Shown here: in pieces, positions 25,686-34,217 of the stretch
Layout of the letters: every line of letters begins with the position of its first letter
Position numbering within the stretch: the first letter of the stretch is position 1
From: Luteolibacter luteus
Lineage (GTDB): Bacteria; Verrucomicrobiota; Verrucomicrobiia; Verrucomicrobiales; Akkermansiaceae
Length of the DNA: 64,000 bases
NCBI RefSeq assembly: GCF_012913485.1
Contig: NZ_CP051774.1
Location: forward strand, 5,766,001-5,830,000
Reading direction: 5' to 3'
The notes under the pieces: model-generated
Database searches by the model: none
What the model saw: the letters and a program-made list of their open reading frames with translations, nothing else
Told to the model about the DNA's origin: nothing
Made by a program: the position numbers and the translations under genes

Positions 25686-26516
25686 ATGATGCCATCAATG
25701 ATCGACAGCGATTTCAGCAGCCCCGAGCCGGAACCCGAGCTCGTTCCGGTGGGTGTCTGGCCGTCGCTGGGCGAGGCGAGCGAGCATGCCCTGGTGGTGC
25801 TGGCGATGAACCTGGAGTGCTGGATCCTGCCCGCACAGGGGAACTATGCGGTGCTGGCGGATCCGGCGCATGCCGGGGCGATCCGTCACGAATACCAGCT
25901 CTACGCTGAAGAGCAGTCCGAGCGCCGCGAGCAGGTGGACCATCCGCTTTTCCCCGTGGGCCTGGACCTGCTGATGGCGTGGATGTTCACGCTGCTGGGG
26001 ACCTTCTTGTGGCAATTGCGGGACGAATCGCTTTCAGACCGCTTTTGCAATTCAAGCTTGGGTGTGATCGATGGCAAGGAGTGGTGGCGACCCTTCACTT
26101 CGCTGTTTCTTCATGCGGACGCGGCGCACCTTTTGGGGAATGTCGCGATCGGCGGTCTTTTCTGCATCATGGTGGCGAAGGTGATCGGCGCCTGGAGGGC
26201 CTGGCCCTTGATCTTGTTGGCGGGCATGCTGGCGAATTTCCTCAACGCGTGGCTGCACTATCCCGAGTCGTTCTTGTCCCTCGGTGCGTCTACCGCGACC
26301 TTCGGCGCGCTGGGAATCCTGGTCGGCCACTCGACACGGCTTGCTTGGCGGCATCGGAGCTACCGGGAGTTCCGGCCTTTGGTTGCCCCCTTGTTGGCCG
26401 GAGTGATGATGGTGAGTTGGTGGGGAACGAGCGGCGAAAATACCGATGTGCTCGGTCACTTCCTTGGTTCCGCATGCGGGACGGTCTTGGGGTGGTTCGC
26501 AGTAAGGCGGATGTGA
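25686..26516 (+). CDS. Rhomboid-family intramembrane serine protease
   Basis: This integral membrane protease has 276 residues. An N-terminal cytoplasmic part of about 95 residues is followed by six or more hydrophobic helices. The rhomboid signatures are complete: H-A-D-A-A-H-L-L-G-N in helix 2, the nucleophile serine in L-G-A-S-T-A-T-F-G, and the catalytic histidine in V-L-G-H-F-L-G-S-A. The start was set at the first of two adjacent ATGs (25686/25689); ATG 25698 is also possible. The longer ORF to 25488 is arginine-rich and lacks membrane or leader character, so it is rejected as extension. Substrates cannot be read from context. It is monocistronic and divergent from the SHD1 protein. Confidence 0.92.
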   Translation: MMPSMIDSDFSSPEPEPELVPVGVWPSLGEASEHALVVLAMNLECWILPAQGNYAVLADPAHAGAIRHEYQLYAEEQSERREQVDHPLFPVGLDLLMAWMFTLLGTFLWQLRDESLSDRFCNSSLGVIDGKEWWRPFTSLFLHADAAHLLGNVAIGGLFCIMVAKVIGAWRAWPLILLAGMLANFLNAWLHYPESFLSLGASTATFGALGILVGHSTRLAWRHRSYREFRPLVAPLLAGVMMVSWWGTSGENTDVLGHFLGSACGTVLGWFAVRRM

Positions 26517-26751
26517 AAGTCCCGGCAGCCCCTCTCGCGTCGGGATGAGAAGGGCTTGGCTGAATCAGGCCTGTTGGGAGACACGTGAAAATTCCGTTTG
26601 AAGGGTCGATAGTTGGTGCGATGTTACGTCATGCAGGGGAAAGATGACGATTTCCCCTCCCCGAATAGCGAACGTCTCCCTGGCGATGCTGTCCCGCCGG
26701 GAGGCGTTTCGTAGTATGGTGGAGCAAGGGCAAGGATCAGGGCGGCTCGGA
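26517..26751. other. Intergenic region between convergent genes, one hairpin
   Basis: This 235-bp gap follows the rhomboid gene. A hairpin with arms AGCCCCTCTC (26527-26536) and GAGAAGGGCT (26547-26556), one mismatch, lies 10 bp after the stop and may terminate transcription, although no T-run follows. A minus-strand ORF of 71 codons (26565-26780) covers most of the rest but runs into the isomerase-like gene and has no recognisable domain. Confidence 0.4.
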
Positions 26752-27642
26752 TCAAGCGAGCCATTTGTCGAGGGTCGCAAAGTCCTTCTTCATTGCCTCC
26801 AGCGTGCGCTCTGTCCGGTCCTTGCCATCCGGGATGTATTCCACGTGCAGGGAGATCGGTGTGTTAGGCGGCAGGATTTCCTTCACCACCTTGGCGGATC
26901 TCGGTCCCACGGCGCCTTCGCCGAGCGGGCAAGGCGTTTGCTCGCTGCCGGAGAGCTGATAATCCTTGAAGTAAACGGCCACGACCTGAGGTGCGGCCCG
27001 GCGGAGATTCAGCTCCCAGGCATTCACCCCCTCCACGGTCGCATGGGCGAAGTCGAAGGCGAGGCCCAGCTGCGCAGGGTCGATGCCTTCCATGGCTTCG
27101 AGCACATCCCAGATCGGTGAGCCCACGCGGTTGTTGCCGCGGTGATTCTGGAACTGGGCTTGCATGCCGATATCTTTGTTCATCGCGGCGAGGTCCTTGA
27201 GTGCGGCTGCGACATTCGCGACCTGCGGGGCGATGGGCTTCTTGAGATCGTAGAAGTAAGGGCCGAGGCGGTATTGCTTGACCCCAAGTCCGGCGGCGGT
27301 GCGGAGCAATTGCTCGCTCTCCTTGTCGGCCTTCACGATGTCGGTGGTGAGGATGCCGAGCTTGAGGTTGTGCTTCTTCAACGCCTCGACGAAGAGCGGG
27401 AGCTTCTCGCCTGCTTCGTTCGGTTCGATGTGGCCGCCCTTGCGGATCGGAGCTTCAAGACCCGCGACGCCAAGAGCGGCGATCTTGGTGGCGAGTTCGT
27501 CGAAGGGCAGCTTTTCAAGAGTCTTCGTGAAAGCGAAGTAAGGCCTGCTTCCAGCGGTGGCTGACTCCGCGGCCAGTGCTGGTGCGGCGATGCTGCTAGA
27601 GACGGCCAAGGCAGTGCGAGCGATGAAATTCCGACGGTCCAT
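26752..27642 (-). CDS. Sugar phosphate isomerase/epimerase-like TIM-barrel protein with Tat signal
   Basis: This exported protein of 296 residues starts at 27642, where M-D-R-R-N-F-I-A-R-T-A begins a twin-arginine signal (R-R-N-F-I) followed by a hydrophobic stretch and A-L-A-A-E. The body is an AP-endonuclease-2-type TIM barrel: L-G-V-A-G-L-E-A-P-I, the metal-ligand-like E near strand 2, M-Q-A-Q-F-Q-N-H-R-G-N-N, F-D-F-A-H-A-T and V-Y-F-K-D-Y. Such proteins isomerise or epimerise sugars or inositols, and many Tat-exported members exist in Verrucomicrobia and Planctomycetes with unknown substrates. It is divergent from a small membrane protein gene. An inverted repeat at 27710-27728 lies between them. 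Confidence 0.88.
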   Translation of the reverse strand: MDRRNFIARTALAVSSSIAAPALAAESATAGSRPYFAFTKTLEKLPFDELATKIAALGVAGLEAPIRKGGHIEPNEAGEKLPLFVEALKKHNLKLGILTTDIVKADKESEQLLRTAAGLGVKQYRLGPYFYDLKKPIAPQVANVAAALKDLAAMNKDIGMQAQFQNHRGNNRVGSPIWDVLEAMEGIDPAQLGLAFDFAHATVEGVNAWELNLRRAAPQVVAVYFKDYQLSGSEQTPCPLGEGAVGPRSAKVVKEILPPNTPISLHVEYIPDGKDRTERTLEAMKKDFATLDKWLA

Positions 27643-27709
27643 GATCGGGAAGGGTGGCTGAGGGCTTGGGTTCCGCAATGAAGAAGTGAGGGGGATGGGC
27701 GGCCGTTAA

Positions 27710-27728
27710 ACGCTATCATGGATAGTGT
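27710..27728. promoter_or_regulatory. Inverted repeat in a divergent promoter region
   Basis: The arms are ACGCTATC (27710-27717) and GATAGTGT (27721-27728) around ATG, with one G-T mismatch. It lies between the start of the isomerase-like gene (27642, minus) and the start chosen for the small membrane protein (27788, plus). It could be an operator for either. No consensus was recognised. Confidence 0.35.
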
Positions 27729-27787
27729 CAGCGATTCCGAATTGTGTGAGAGAGAGCCACCGTCTGATCATGCAGGGAGTCCTAGGC

Positions 27788-28120
27788 ATGAAGCTTCTTT
27801 TCCTGATTGTTTCGATCGCATCGTTTCTGAACGGCGTCTCCCTGTCCATGTCCTCAATGATGCAGTTCGATTCGAAGCCGAATGCGATCTATCGCTTGAG
27901 CCAGGTCGCCAAGGAAGCTGGGTCTTCCGTCGATCCCATTCTACTCGAAGCGGTGGACACGGCACTGGTGAACTATCGCAAGGAACGCGAGCGGCGAAGC
28001 TCGCTGGTCACCAACTCTTCGCTGGCGTCATGCCTGTTCGGGGTGGTGGGGCTCTTCGGCCTCGGGATCTGGTCCCGGAAGGATCAGCTCGCAGGATTGA
28101 AGAAACTGCCAGCCGAATGA
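27788..28120 (+). CDS. Small membrane protein upstream of sensor kinase 2
   Basis: This is a 110-residue protein with two predicted membrane helices: M-K-L-L-F-L-I-V-S-I-A-S-F-L near the N-terminus and S-C-L-F-G-V-V-G-L-F-G-L-G-I-W near residue 85. The loop between them is charged (Y-R-K-E-R-E-R-R) and the tail is basic. The ATG at 27788 is preferred over a GTG at 27725 because AGGGAG lies 8 bp upstream and the hydrophobic helix follows immediately. It ends 27 bp before the second sensor kinase and is probably in the same transcript, so it may be a small accessory subunit (inference). No family is recognised. Confidence 0.65.
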   Translation: MKLLFLIVSIASFLNGVSLSMSSMMQFDSKPNAIYRLSQVAKEAGSSVDPILLEAVDTALVNYRKERERRSSLVTNSSLASCLFGVVGLFGLGIWSRKDQLAGLKKLPAE

Positions 28121-28147
28121 ATTCGATTGATGATGGCAGGGCTGGTG

Positions 28148-29827
28148 ATGGATGCTTCTCTCCCACTCATGACATGCGCCGCGCTTTCTCTGCCACGTGG
28201 CTTCCTGCGATGGAGTCCCGTGGTGACTTCCTTTGCCAAGATGCTTCCGGTGTTGCCGCTGCTCCTTTCCGGCAGCGTGGCGGACGCGGCTCCAACTTCG
28301 ATCGAACTCTTCGTCGATCATGCGACGACGCCCCAGTACGGGCCGGAGATCACGGTGCCGCCTACCACGACCAACCTCAGCTTCTATGTTCGTCCGGGCG
28401 CGCCTTTCGTGCGCTACAAGCTCGAGGGCATCGATCCCGATTGGGTGCTGCGGACGGCGGACATGCTTTTCATCATCCGCTTCCTCAATGAACGCGGTGA
28501 TCAGGTGTCGCAGGTGTCCTATCCAATGCACGGACGCAGTCCGGGGTGGAAGACGAGCGTGGAGGACTCCACCTTCACTCCGCGGAAGGAGACCTTCAAA
28601 GTGCCGCCGGATGCCGTGTATCTGGCCGTGACCATTTCCTCCGCCGGTCCGCCATCGCTGGTGGGTGCCTATGCGGCGACGGCGATCGATATCAACGCAG
28701 TGGGGGGCGAAGGCGTGGCCCCGCGAGTCCTGATGAAGGATAGCCGCGCGGCTGACCCGCAGCCGCATTTCTGGATCAAATCCGGCACGCATCCTTCCAT
28801 GGCCTCGGCGCTGCACCTGGAGGAAGGTGATCCCAAGTCGCCCGTGCTGGTGATCATGGACAATGACCTTTCCCGCCACGCGGACTGGGCCACGGACATC
28901 CATGCGCTGCCGAAACTGGTGCCCGGGGAAACCCTTGAAGCGACTTGGAAGGAAGCCTACAGCCTCGGCTCCGGCGGCTCCTTCGGGACCGGTTACGACC
29001 GCTTGCCGGCAGGACACTACCGCTTTCTGGTGGAGGATCTCACGATCACGGGAGATCCGGTGAACACGATCACCGCGCTCTCCGTCTACGTGCCGTTGCC
29101 CTATTGGAAGAGTGTCTGGTTCTGGGGGCTGTGTGCGGCGGGGATTGCGATCGTGGCGAGCCTCGCCGGGCGCCAGCTCATCCGCCGCCGGATCCGCCGC
29201 CACTTGCAGCAGGCGCAGCTGATCTCCGACGAGCGCCTGCGCATTGCACGCGATCTGCACGATGACTTGGGCACGCGGCTGTCCCACATCTCGCTGCTCG
29301 GCGCGTATGCGGAAAGCAAGAGCTCCGATGACGAGGCGAGGCAGACCTTCCACCAGATCACCGGGATGTCCCGCGAGCTCATCGGCGCGCTTTCCGAGAC
29401 GGTGTGGATGCTGAATCCGAAGAACAACGACCTGGAAGCGCTGGTCGATTTCCTCTGCCGCCTGGTCAGCGAACTTTGCCGCTTGGCAGAAATTCGCTGC
29501 CGGATCGATGCGATGTCGACCTTCGAGAATCGCCAGATCGGCCACGATTTCCGGCACAATGTCAGCCTCGCCGTGAAGGAGGCGATCAACAACGTGCTGA
29601 AGCATTCACACGCCACGGAGATCAAAATGACAATCCGGCTTGATGAAAACGTTCTGAAGATCACCATCGCCGACAACGGCGTCGGCATTACCCGCGACCC
29701 TGGCGGCAAAAGCGGCCTGGGCCTCGAGAGCATCAGCCAGCGGATGGCCGCCATCCGGGGCAAGTGCATCATGCAGCCGCAAGGCACGGAAGGCTTGGAA
29801 ATCTCGCTTGAAGCCCCGCTTTCCTGA
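28148..29827 (+). CDS. Two-component sensor histidine kinase (pair 2)
   Basis: This sensor of 559 residues starts at ATG 28148, preceded by AGGG with a 6-bp gap; ATG 28127 is also in frame. A hydrophobic leader (M-L-P-V-L-P-L-L-L-S-G, then V-A-D-A-A) precedes a periplasmic sensor of about 280 residues with a Y_Y_Y-like piece (V-R-Y-K-L-E-G-I-D-P-D-W-V-L) but no propeller. One membrane helix (V-W-F-W-G-L-C-A-A-G-I-A-I-V) leads to the HPK7-type HisKA_3 domain with His371 in R-D-L-H-D-D-L-G and a HATPase with I-A-D-N-G-V-G. The response regulator follows 30 bp downstream. The ligand is unknown. The large LamG gene at 30933 lies just beyond and may be its target. Confidence 0.9.
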   Translation: MDASLPLMTCAALSLPRGFLRWSPVVTSFAKMLPVLPLLLSGSVADAAPTSIELFVDHATTPQYGPEITVPPTTTNLSFYVRPGAPFVRYKLEGIDPDWVLRTADMLFIIRFLNERGDQVSQVSYPMHGRSPGWKTSVEDSTFTPRKETFKVPPDAVYLAVTISSAGPPSLVGAYAATAIDINAVGGEGVAPRVLMKDSRAADPQPHFWIKSGTHPSMASALHLEEGDPKSPVLVIMDNDLSRHADWATDIHALPKLVPGETLEATWKEAYSLGSGGSFGTGYDRLPAGHYRFLVEDLTITGDPVNTITALSVYVPLPYWKSVWFWGLCAAGIAIVASLAGRQLIRRRIRRHLQQAQLISDERLRIARDLHDDLGTRLSHISLLGAYAESKSSDDEARQTFHQITGMSRELIGALSETVWMLNPKNNDLEALVDFLCRLVSELCRLAEIRCRIDAMSTFENRQIGHDFRHNVSLAVKEAINNVLKHSHATEIKMTIRLDENVLKITIADNGVGITRDPGGKSGLGLESISQRMAAIRGKCIMQPQGTEGLEISLEAPLS

Positions 29828-29857
29828 GCCTCCTTAGTACAACCAAGATTTCCCGAA

Positions 29858-30490
29858 ATGATACCCGGCAAGAAAACGGTCGTTGTAGTCGAAGACGACA
29901 CCCGGCTGCAGGAGCACCTGATCAAGATTCTCGACATCCCGGACGACATCACCTGCCTGTGTGCGGTGTCGTCCGCGGAGGAAGCGCTGGAAAGGATCCC
30001 GGCGTACCACCCGGACGTGGTACTCATGGACGTGAACCTGCCGGGCATTTCCGGCATCGATTGCATCCGCGATTTGAAGAAGCGCCTGCCCCGCCTGGAG
30101 GTGGTGATGCTCACCGCCTACGATGTGGATGATAATATTTTCAGGGCCCTGAAGGAGGGTGCCAGCGGCTATCTTCTGAAGTCCAGCACGCCGGATGATA
30201 TCTACAATGCGATCCGCGACGTGTATTCTGGAGGGGCTCCATTTTCGAGCCACATTGCCCGGAAGGTAGCGCAGTATTTCCGAGCGGAGAAGGACATCGA
30301 GGACGAGAACGAGAAGCTGACGCCTCGCGAAAAGGACGTGCTTCGCCTGCTCGCCTCCGGCTACATTTACAAGGAGGTGGCCGATCAGTTGGATATCTCA
30401 ATGGAGACTGTTCGTACTTATGTGAAGCGTATCTGCATCAAGCTGCACGTGCGCAGCAAGGTGGAGGCGATCATCAAGTTCCGCTCCTGA
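29858..30490 (+). CDS. NarL/FixJ-family response regulator (pair 2)
   Basis: This 210-residue regulator has a receiver domain (phospho-acceptor Asp in V-V-L-M-D-V-N-L-P-G-I-S-G, Lys in Y-L-L-K-S-S) and a LuxR-type helix-turn-helix (L-T-P-R-E-K-D-V-L-R-L-L ... V-R-T-Y-V-K-R-I). It follows the kinase by 30 bp and is surely its partner. The intergenic region just downstream (30491-30932) carries several inverted repeats in front of the LamG protein gene, including TTATCATGAGCGTGATAA, so autoregulation or control of the neighbour is plausible. It differs more from regulators 1 and 3 than those two do from each other. Confidence 0.93.
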   Translation: MIPGKKTVVVVEDDTRLQEHLIKILDIPDDITCLCAVSSAEEALERIPAYHPDVVLMDVNLPGISGIDCIRDLKKRLPRLEVVMLTAYDVDDNIFRALKEGASGYLLKSSTPDDIYNAIRDVYSGGAPFSSHIARKVAQYFRAEKDIEDENEKLTPREKDVLRLLASGYIYKEVADQLDISMETVRTYVKRICIKLHVRSKVEAIIKFRS

Positions 30491-30603
30491 GAAGGGGCGG
30501 GGGAGTGCGGTTTTGTCGTCCTGCGGCACTGCTGCAGGGCTTCGCGGGGGTGGAAGGATTCGGGGACGGATTCAGAGGATCCGGTCGCTCCGGGCCGGCG
30601 CTT

Positions 30604-30653
30604 GGAGGTGAGGGAAATCCATCGAATTTGTTCGATCTGTGAATCCCTCCTCC
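30604..30653. terminator. Compound hairpin after regulator 2 (terminator or leader structure)
   Basis: The outer stem is GGAGG (30604-30608) plus AGGGA (30611-30615), pairing with TCCCT (30644-30648) plus CCTCC (30649-30653). An inner hairpin TCGAA (30622-30626) / TTCGA (30631-30635) closes a TTTG loop. It lies 114 bp after the response regulator and 280 bp before the LamG gene. It lacks a T-run, so termination is only one option. Confidence 0.45.
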
Positions 30654-30664
30654 AATTGTCCGAT

Positions 30665-30682
30665 TTATCATGAGCGTGATAA
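30665..30682. promoter_or_regulatory. Perfect inverted repeat TTATCA-n6-TGATAA
   Basis: The sequence TTATCATGAGCGTGATAA has perfect 6-bp arms around TGAGCG. It lies between the NarL regulator gene and the LamG protein gene, in an AT-richer stretch than its surroundings, which fits a regulator-binding site. A second hairpin, GTCCCC (30764-30769) / GGGGAC (30775-30780), lies further downstream. Nothing else could be supported in 30491-30932. Confidence 0.45.
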
Positions 30683-30932
30683 AGGCTCAGGAGCTTATCC
30701 TGTATGATAGATGTTGTTTAGTGGATTGGTGATTAGTGTGTTGTGATTTTTGAAAAGCGAGTTGTCCCCGTTTTGGGGACTATCGGTTTCCCATAAATTC
30801 GGCACCATACGTTATCACCGCGAGTGCCCGGATCGCCCAAGTTCGGTACGCGCGGTTTTCCCCCTGTCTCATGTCATTGGTGCCGCGCAGGTGCGGAACC
30901 TGGCACGAGCGGAGGAGCCCCGGATACCTACC

Positions 30933-33900
30933 ATGAAACCCATAGATAGCATTCATCAATATCCCGGCCTCAGGCTCGGATCCCTCGCGCTAGCCGCGGC
31001 GGCAGGACTAGGCATGGCCGCACCGGCCCGTGCCGAACTCGTCGGCCGCTGGTTCACGGGGGATGAAAGTCTCGCCGATGTCTCCGGTTTTACCGACCCA
31101 GGGACCCATGATGGCGTTGCATTCGGCGGTAATGCCGGTGCACTTGCTTACAGCAGCGATGTGCCTCCCGGCTTCACCGGCAAGTCGGTCGATCTTTCCG
31201 CAGGCAATGTCGGCGTCCAGATCGCAAACAGCGCGACCGCGGACGCAGGTTACCAAGGCACCTTCGACGAAGGCGTGAGCAGCCAGCTCACCGTGGCCTT
31301 CTGGGCGAAGGGATTCCCGAACGACTGGTCGCCATGGATTGGCAAGCGCGGTGAAGATAACATCGGCTGGCAGGTCCGCCGCTTTGCGAATAGCAGCGGT
31401 CCCTGCTTCACCATCCGCGGTCTCGACAATGCCGATGGTGGCGGCACCGCCACCGCGGTGAATACCCCGATCAAGTGGCGTCACTTTGCCGCGGTCTGGG
31501 ATCAAAGCACGGGCACGCGCACGATCTACGTGGACGGCGTGGTTTCGCACGTCGTGACGAATTCCTTTGGCCAGAACATGACCCTCGCGCCGAACCATCA
31601 CCTGATCCTGGGTGGCCGTTCAGGTGGTGGAGATGGCTTGGAGAATCCCTTCGCCGGCCAGATCTTCGATGTGCGGATCTACAACAACGCGCTGACACAG
31701 CCCGAGGTGACCGATCTGATCCCGCAGAGCGCCCCGACAGGACTGGTGGCCACTCCCGGCGGTTCCAAGGTGCATTTGGATTGGAAGCCGAACACCGGTG
31801 CCGCGAGTTATACGGTCTCTACCAAGAACCTGAATACGAACGTGGAAGTGACCGATGTGGTCACGGAGCCTCCTTTCATCAAGTCGAGCCTGTCCAATGG
31901 CGTGCCTTATGAATTCAAGGTGCTGGCTACGAACGGTGCGGGCAATGGTCCGTACTCGGCGGTGGCGAATGTCACCCCGAACACCGGGACAGGAAAAGAC
32001 ATCGTCTACTTTGAACTGGATGGCTACGGAGCCGCGAAGATCACCGGAACGAACATCGTGAAGTACGTGCCAACCAGCGCGGATCTCTCGATCATCACCG
32101 CGAACTACCGAGTGTCTCCCTTCGCCTCCGAAGACCCGGATTTCCCATCGGGTACCTTCCGTGACTTCACCTCGCCGGTGACCTACACGATCAAGGCGGA
32201 GAACAATACCACCCAAGCCTACAACGTCCAGGTCATCACCGCGGACCCGCTCACCTATAACTTCGATACCGACCTCCAGGGTTGGAAGCAGATCTGGCCT
32301 CTGCCAGTGAATGGCAACCTGTGGACGAATGGAAGTATCGGCACGGCTGAAGGTCCGGGCGCAGACGCGGCTAGCACCCGTTTCGGTCGCTCGCCAGCCT
32401 TCTACCTGAACAACTCCGGTCCGCTCACCTACCAATTGGCCGGCGGAACGGGTCACTTCGACTTCCCGAATCTCGGGCCTTCCGAGATTCCGCAGGATTC
32501 GATCGATGACGGCGGCTTCAGCGGCATCGCGCTGCGCGATGTGGCGACGAATACCTACATCCTGGCCAAGCACCGCTCCAGCAACGGTGGTGGCTACGAA
32601 AGCGGCAGCTTCACCGAGTCCGAGCTGGCTCCCTATGTGAACGATGGCAAGCGCTACACGCTCGACTTCATCGATTACAACAAGGGCGGCTGGGGCTGGG
32701 CCCGACTTGAGAATGTCTCGATCCCGGCCACCGTGGCTCCGCCGGAGACGGCGGCTCCGGAAGCGAACATCCTGTCCTTCACGCTGTCCAATCCGTCCAC
32801 GATCACGACAAGCGGCGATAGCATCACGATGACGCTGCCCTTCGGCACGAACGTGACCACGCTCGCACCGACCTTCATCCTTAGCGATGGAGCGACGAGC
32901 AGCAAGCCCTCCGGCAGCACGCAGAACTTCACCTCTCCGGTGAGCTATGTCATCACGTCGTCGGACTTGGCCACCACACGCACCTATAGCGTGTCGGCCG
33001 TTGTGATGCCTGATCCAGCCTTGGCTCTTGTCGGTCGCTGGGGTGCTGGCTCGGAAAGCTTGGCGGACACCTCCGGTTTCACGCCTGCAGGCACGCACGA
33101 TGGCGTGGCCGTGGGTGGAAATGCCGCCGCGCTGACCTACAGCAGCGATGTGCCTCCGGGCTTCACGGGCAAGTCGATCGACCTGAGCGCCGGTGAAGTC
33201 GGCATCTCGATCAACAATAGCGCGACCACCGACGCCGCCTACGTGAATACCTTCGACGAAGGAATTCGCGAGCACGTCACCATCGCCTTCTGGGCGAAGG
33301 GAATTCCGGGAACTTGGTCTCCTTGGGTGGCAAAGGGCGGTGAAAACGGCGTGGGCTACCAGGTCCGCCGGGTCGATCAGGAGCCGATTGCCGGCTTCAC
33401 GATCCGCGGTCTCGGCAACGAAGATGGCCGTGGCAGCACGATCAACATCCTCGAAGGCCAGCCGGCATGGCATCACTACGCCGGTGTCTGGGATCAGACC
33501 ACGGGGATCCGCTCGCTCTATGTCGATGGTGTGCTCTCGCACGATGTGAATACCTTGGGTCAAGTCATGAGCCTGGCCAGCGGTCGTCACCTTGCGCTCG
33601 GCGCCCGTCAGAACGACGTGAACGGCGGCTACGGCAACTACTTCGTGGGTCAACTCTACGATGTCCGCATCTACAAGCAGAAGCTCTTCAGCAACCAGGT
33701 GCAGGCTCTTGCCGCTTCCCCGCTGTTCGCCAACTGGATCTCCACGAACTACCCCGGCCTGTCTGACAAGACCTCCGGAGGCGATCCGGATGGCGACGGC
33801 CTGAGCAACTTCGATGAGTTCGCCTTCGGCACGAATCCGGGCGACGGCGGTTCCGCGAACCCGATCCTGGTTTTGCCGAACAAGACCACCGGCGTCTTCC

Positions 33901-34106
33901 AATATCAGCGCCTCGCGCCTACGGCGAGCGGCCTCAACTACACGGTCCTGACCTCACCTGACCTGGTGACCTGGACCGAGGACACCACCGCTACCGCCGG
34001 TCAATCCGTCACCGCGACCAACGGCGACGTGCAGACCGTGACGGTCACGATCAGCGCTGCCTCGCTGGCCGAATCGAAGCTCTTCGTGCGGATTTCCGCA
34101 CAATGA
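30933..34106 (+). CDS. Large secreted protein with two LamG domains and C-terminal TSP3/beta-sandwich module
   Basis: This exported protein of 1057 residues starts at 30933 (GGAGGAG upstream) with a signal peptide ending A-A-P-A-R-A-E. It contains two concanavalin/LamG domains that are clear internal duplicates: each has H-D-G-V-A-(F/V)-G-G-N-A, S-S-D-V-P-P-G-F-T-G-K-S, a W-A-K-G core and F-D-V-R-I-Y or Y-D-V-R-I-Y. A fibronectin-type III domain and further beta-sandwich domains separate them. The last 130 residues hold D-P-D-G-D-G-L-S-N-F-D-E-F and S-P-D-L-V-T-W, the module shared with three other giants in this window. LamG domains usually bind polysaccharides. It probably acts as a surface lectin. 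Confidence 0.88.
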   Translation: MKPIDSIHQYPGLRLGSLALAAAAGLGMAAPARAELVGRWFTGDESLADVSGFTDPGTHDGVAFGGNAGALAYSSDVPPGFTGKSVDLSAGNVGVQIANSATADAGYQGTFDEGVSSQLTVAFWAKGFPNDWSPWIGKRGEDNIGWQVRRFANSSGPCFTIRGLDNADGGGTATAVNTPIKWRHFAAVWDQSTGTRTIYVDGVVSHVVTNSFGQNMTLAPNHHLILGGRSGGGDGLENPFAGQIFDVRIYNNALTQPEVTDLIPQSAPTGLVATPGGSKVHLDWKPNTGAASYTVSTKNLNTNVEVTDVVTEPPFIKSSLSNGVPYEFKVLATNGAGNGPYSAVANVTPNTGTGKDIVYFELDGYGAAKITGTNIVKYVPTSADLSIITANYRVSPFASEDPDFPSGTFRDFTSPVTYTIKAENNTTQAYNVQVITADPLTYNFDTDLQGWKQIWPLPVNGNLWTNGSIGTAEGPGADAASTRFGRSPAFYLNNSGPLTYQLAGGTGHFDFPNLGPSEIPQDSIDDGGFSGIALRDVATNTYILAKHRSSNGGGYESGSFTESELAPYVNDGKRYTLDFIDYNKGGWGWARLENVSIPATVAPPETAAPEANILSFTLSNPSTITTSGDSITMTLPFGTNVTTLAPTFILSDGATSSKPSGSTQNFTSPVSYVITSSDLATTRTYSVSAVVMPDPALALVGRWGAGSESLADTSGFTPAGTHDGVAVGGNAAALTYSSDVPPGFTGKSIDLSAGEVGISINNSATTDAAYVNTFDEGIREHVTIAFWAKGIPGTWSPWVAKGGENGVGYQVRRVDQEPIAGFTIRGLGNEDGRGSTINILEGQPAWHHYAGVWDQTTGIRSLYVDGVLSHDVNTLGQVMSLASGRHLALGARQNDVNGGYGNYFVGQLYDVRIYKQKLFSNQVQALAASPLFANWISTNYPGLSDKTSGGDPDGDGLSNFDEFAFGTNPGDGGSANPILVLPNKTTGVFQYQRLAPTASGLNYTVLTSPDLVTWTEDTTATAGQSVTATNGDVQTVTVTISAASLAESKLFVRISAQ

Positions 34107-34217
34107 TCCCGCTGGCAGGCGGGAAGATTGAGAACACGAAATTGAAGACGAATCCGGGAGTCATGACGGTCTTCCCGAACGGATTCAAATAGGGTAAAGC
34201 TCAATCGGGTTAAAGGC

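Noticed and set aside
26565..26780. Minus-strand ORF of 71 codons after the rhomboid gene
   Set aside because: It starts inside the isomerase-like gene and has no recognised domain; a remnant of a small gene cannot be excluded.
27718..28491. Plus-strand ORF of 257 codons overlapping the small membrane protein and kinase 2
   Set aside because: It overlaps two supported genes in another frame and shows no protein-like pattern.
28028..29605. Minus-strand ORF of 525 codons antisense to sensor kinase 2
   Set aside because: The plus strand has complete kinase motifs; the antisense product has none.
31620..33902. Minus-strand ORF of 760 codons antisense to the LamG gene
   Set aside because: Composition-driven open frame with no signal or domain; the plus strand encodes duplicated LamG domains.
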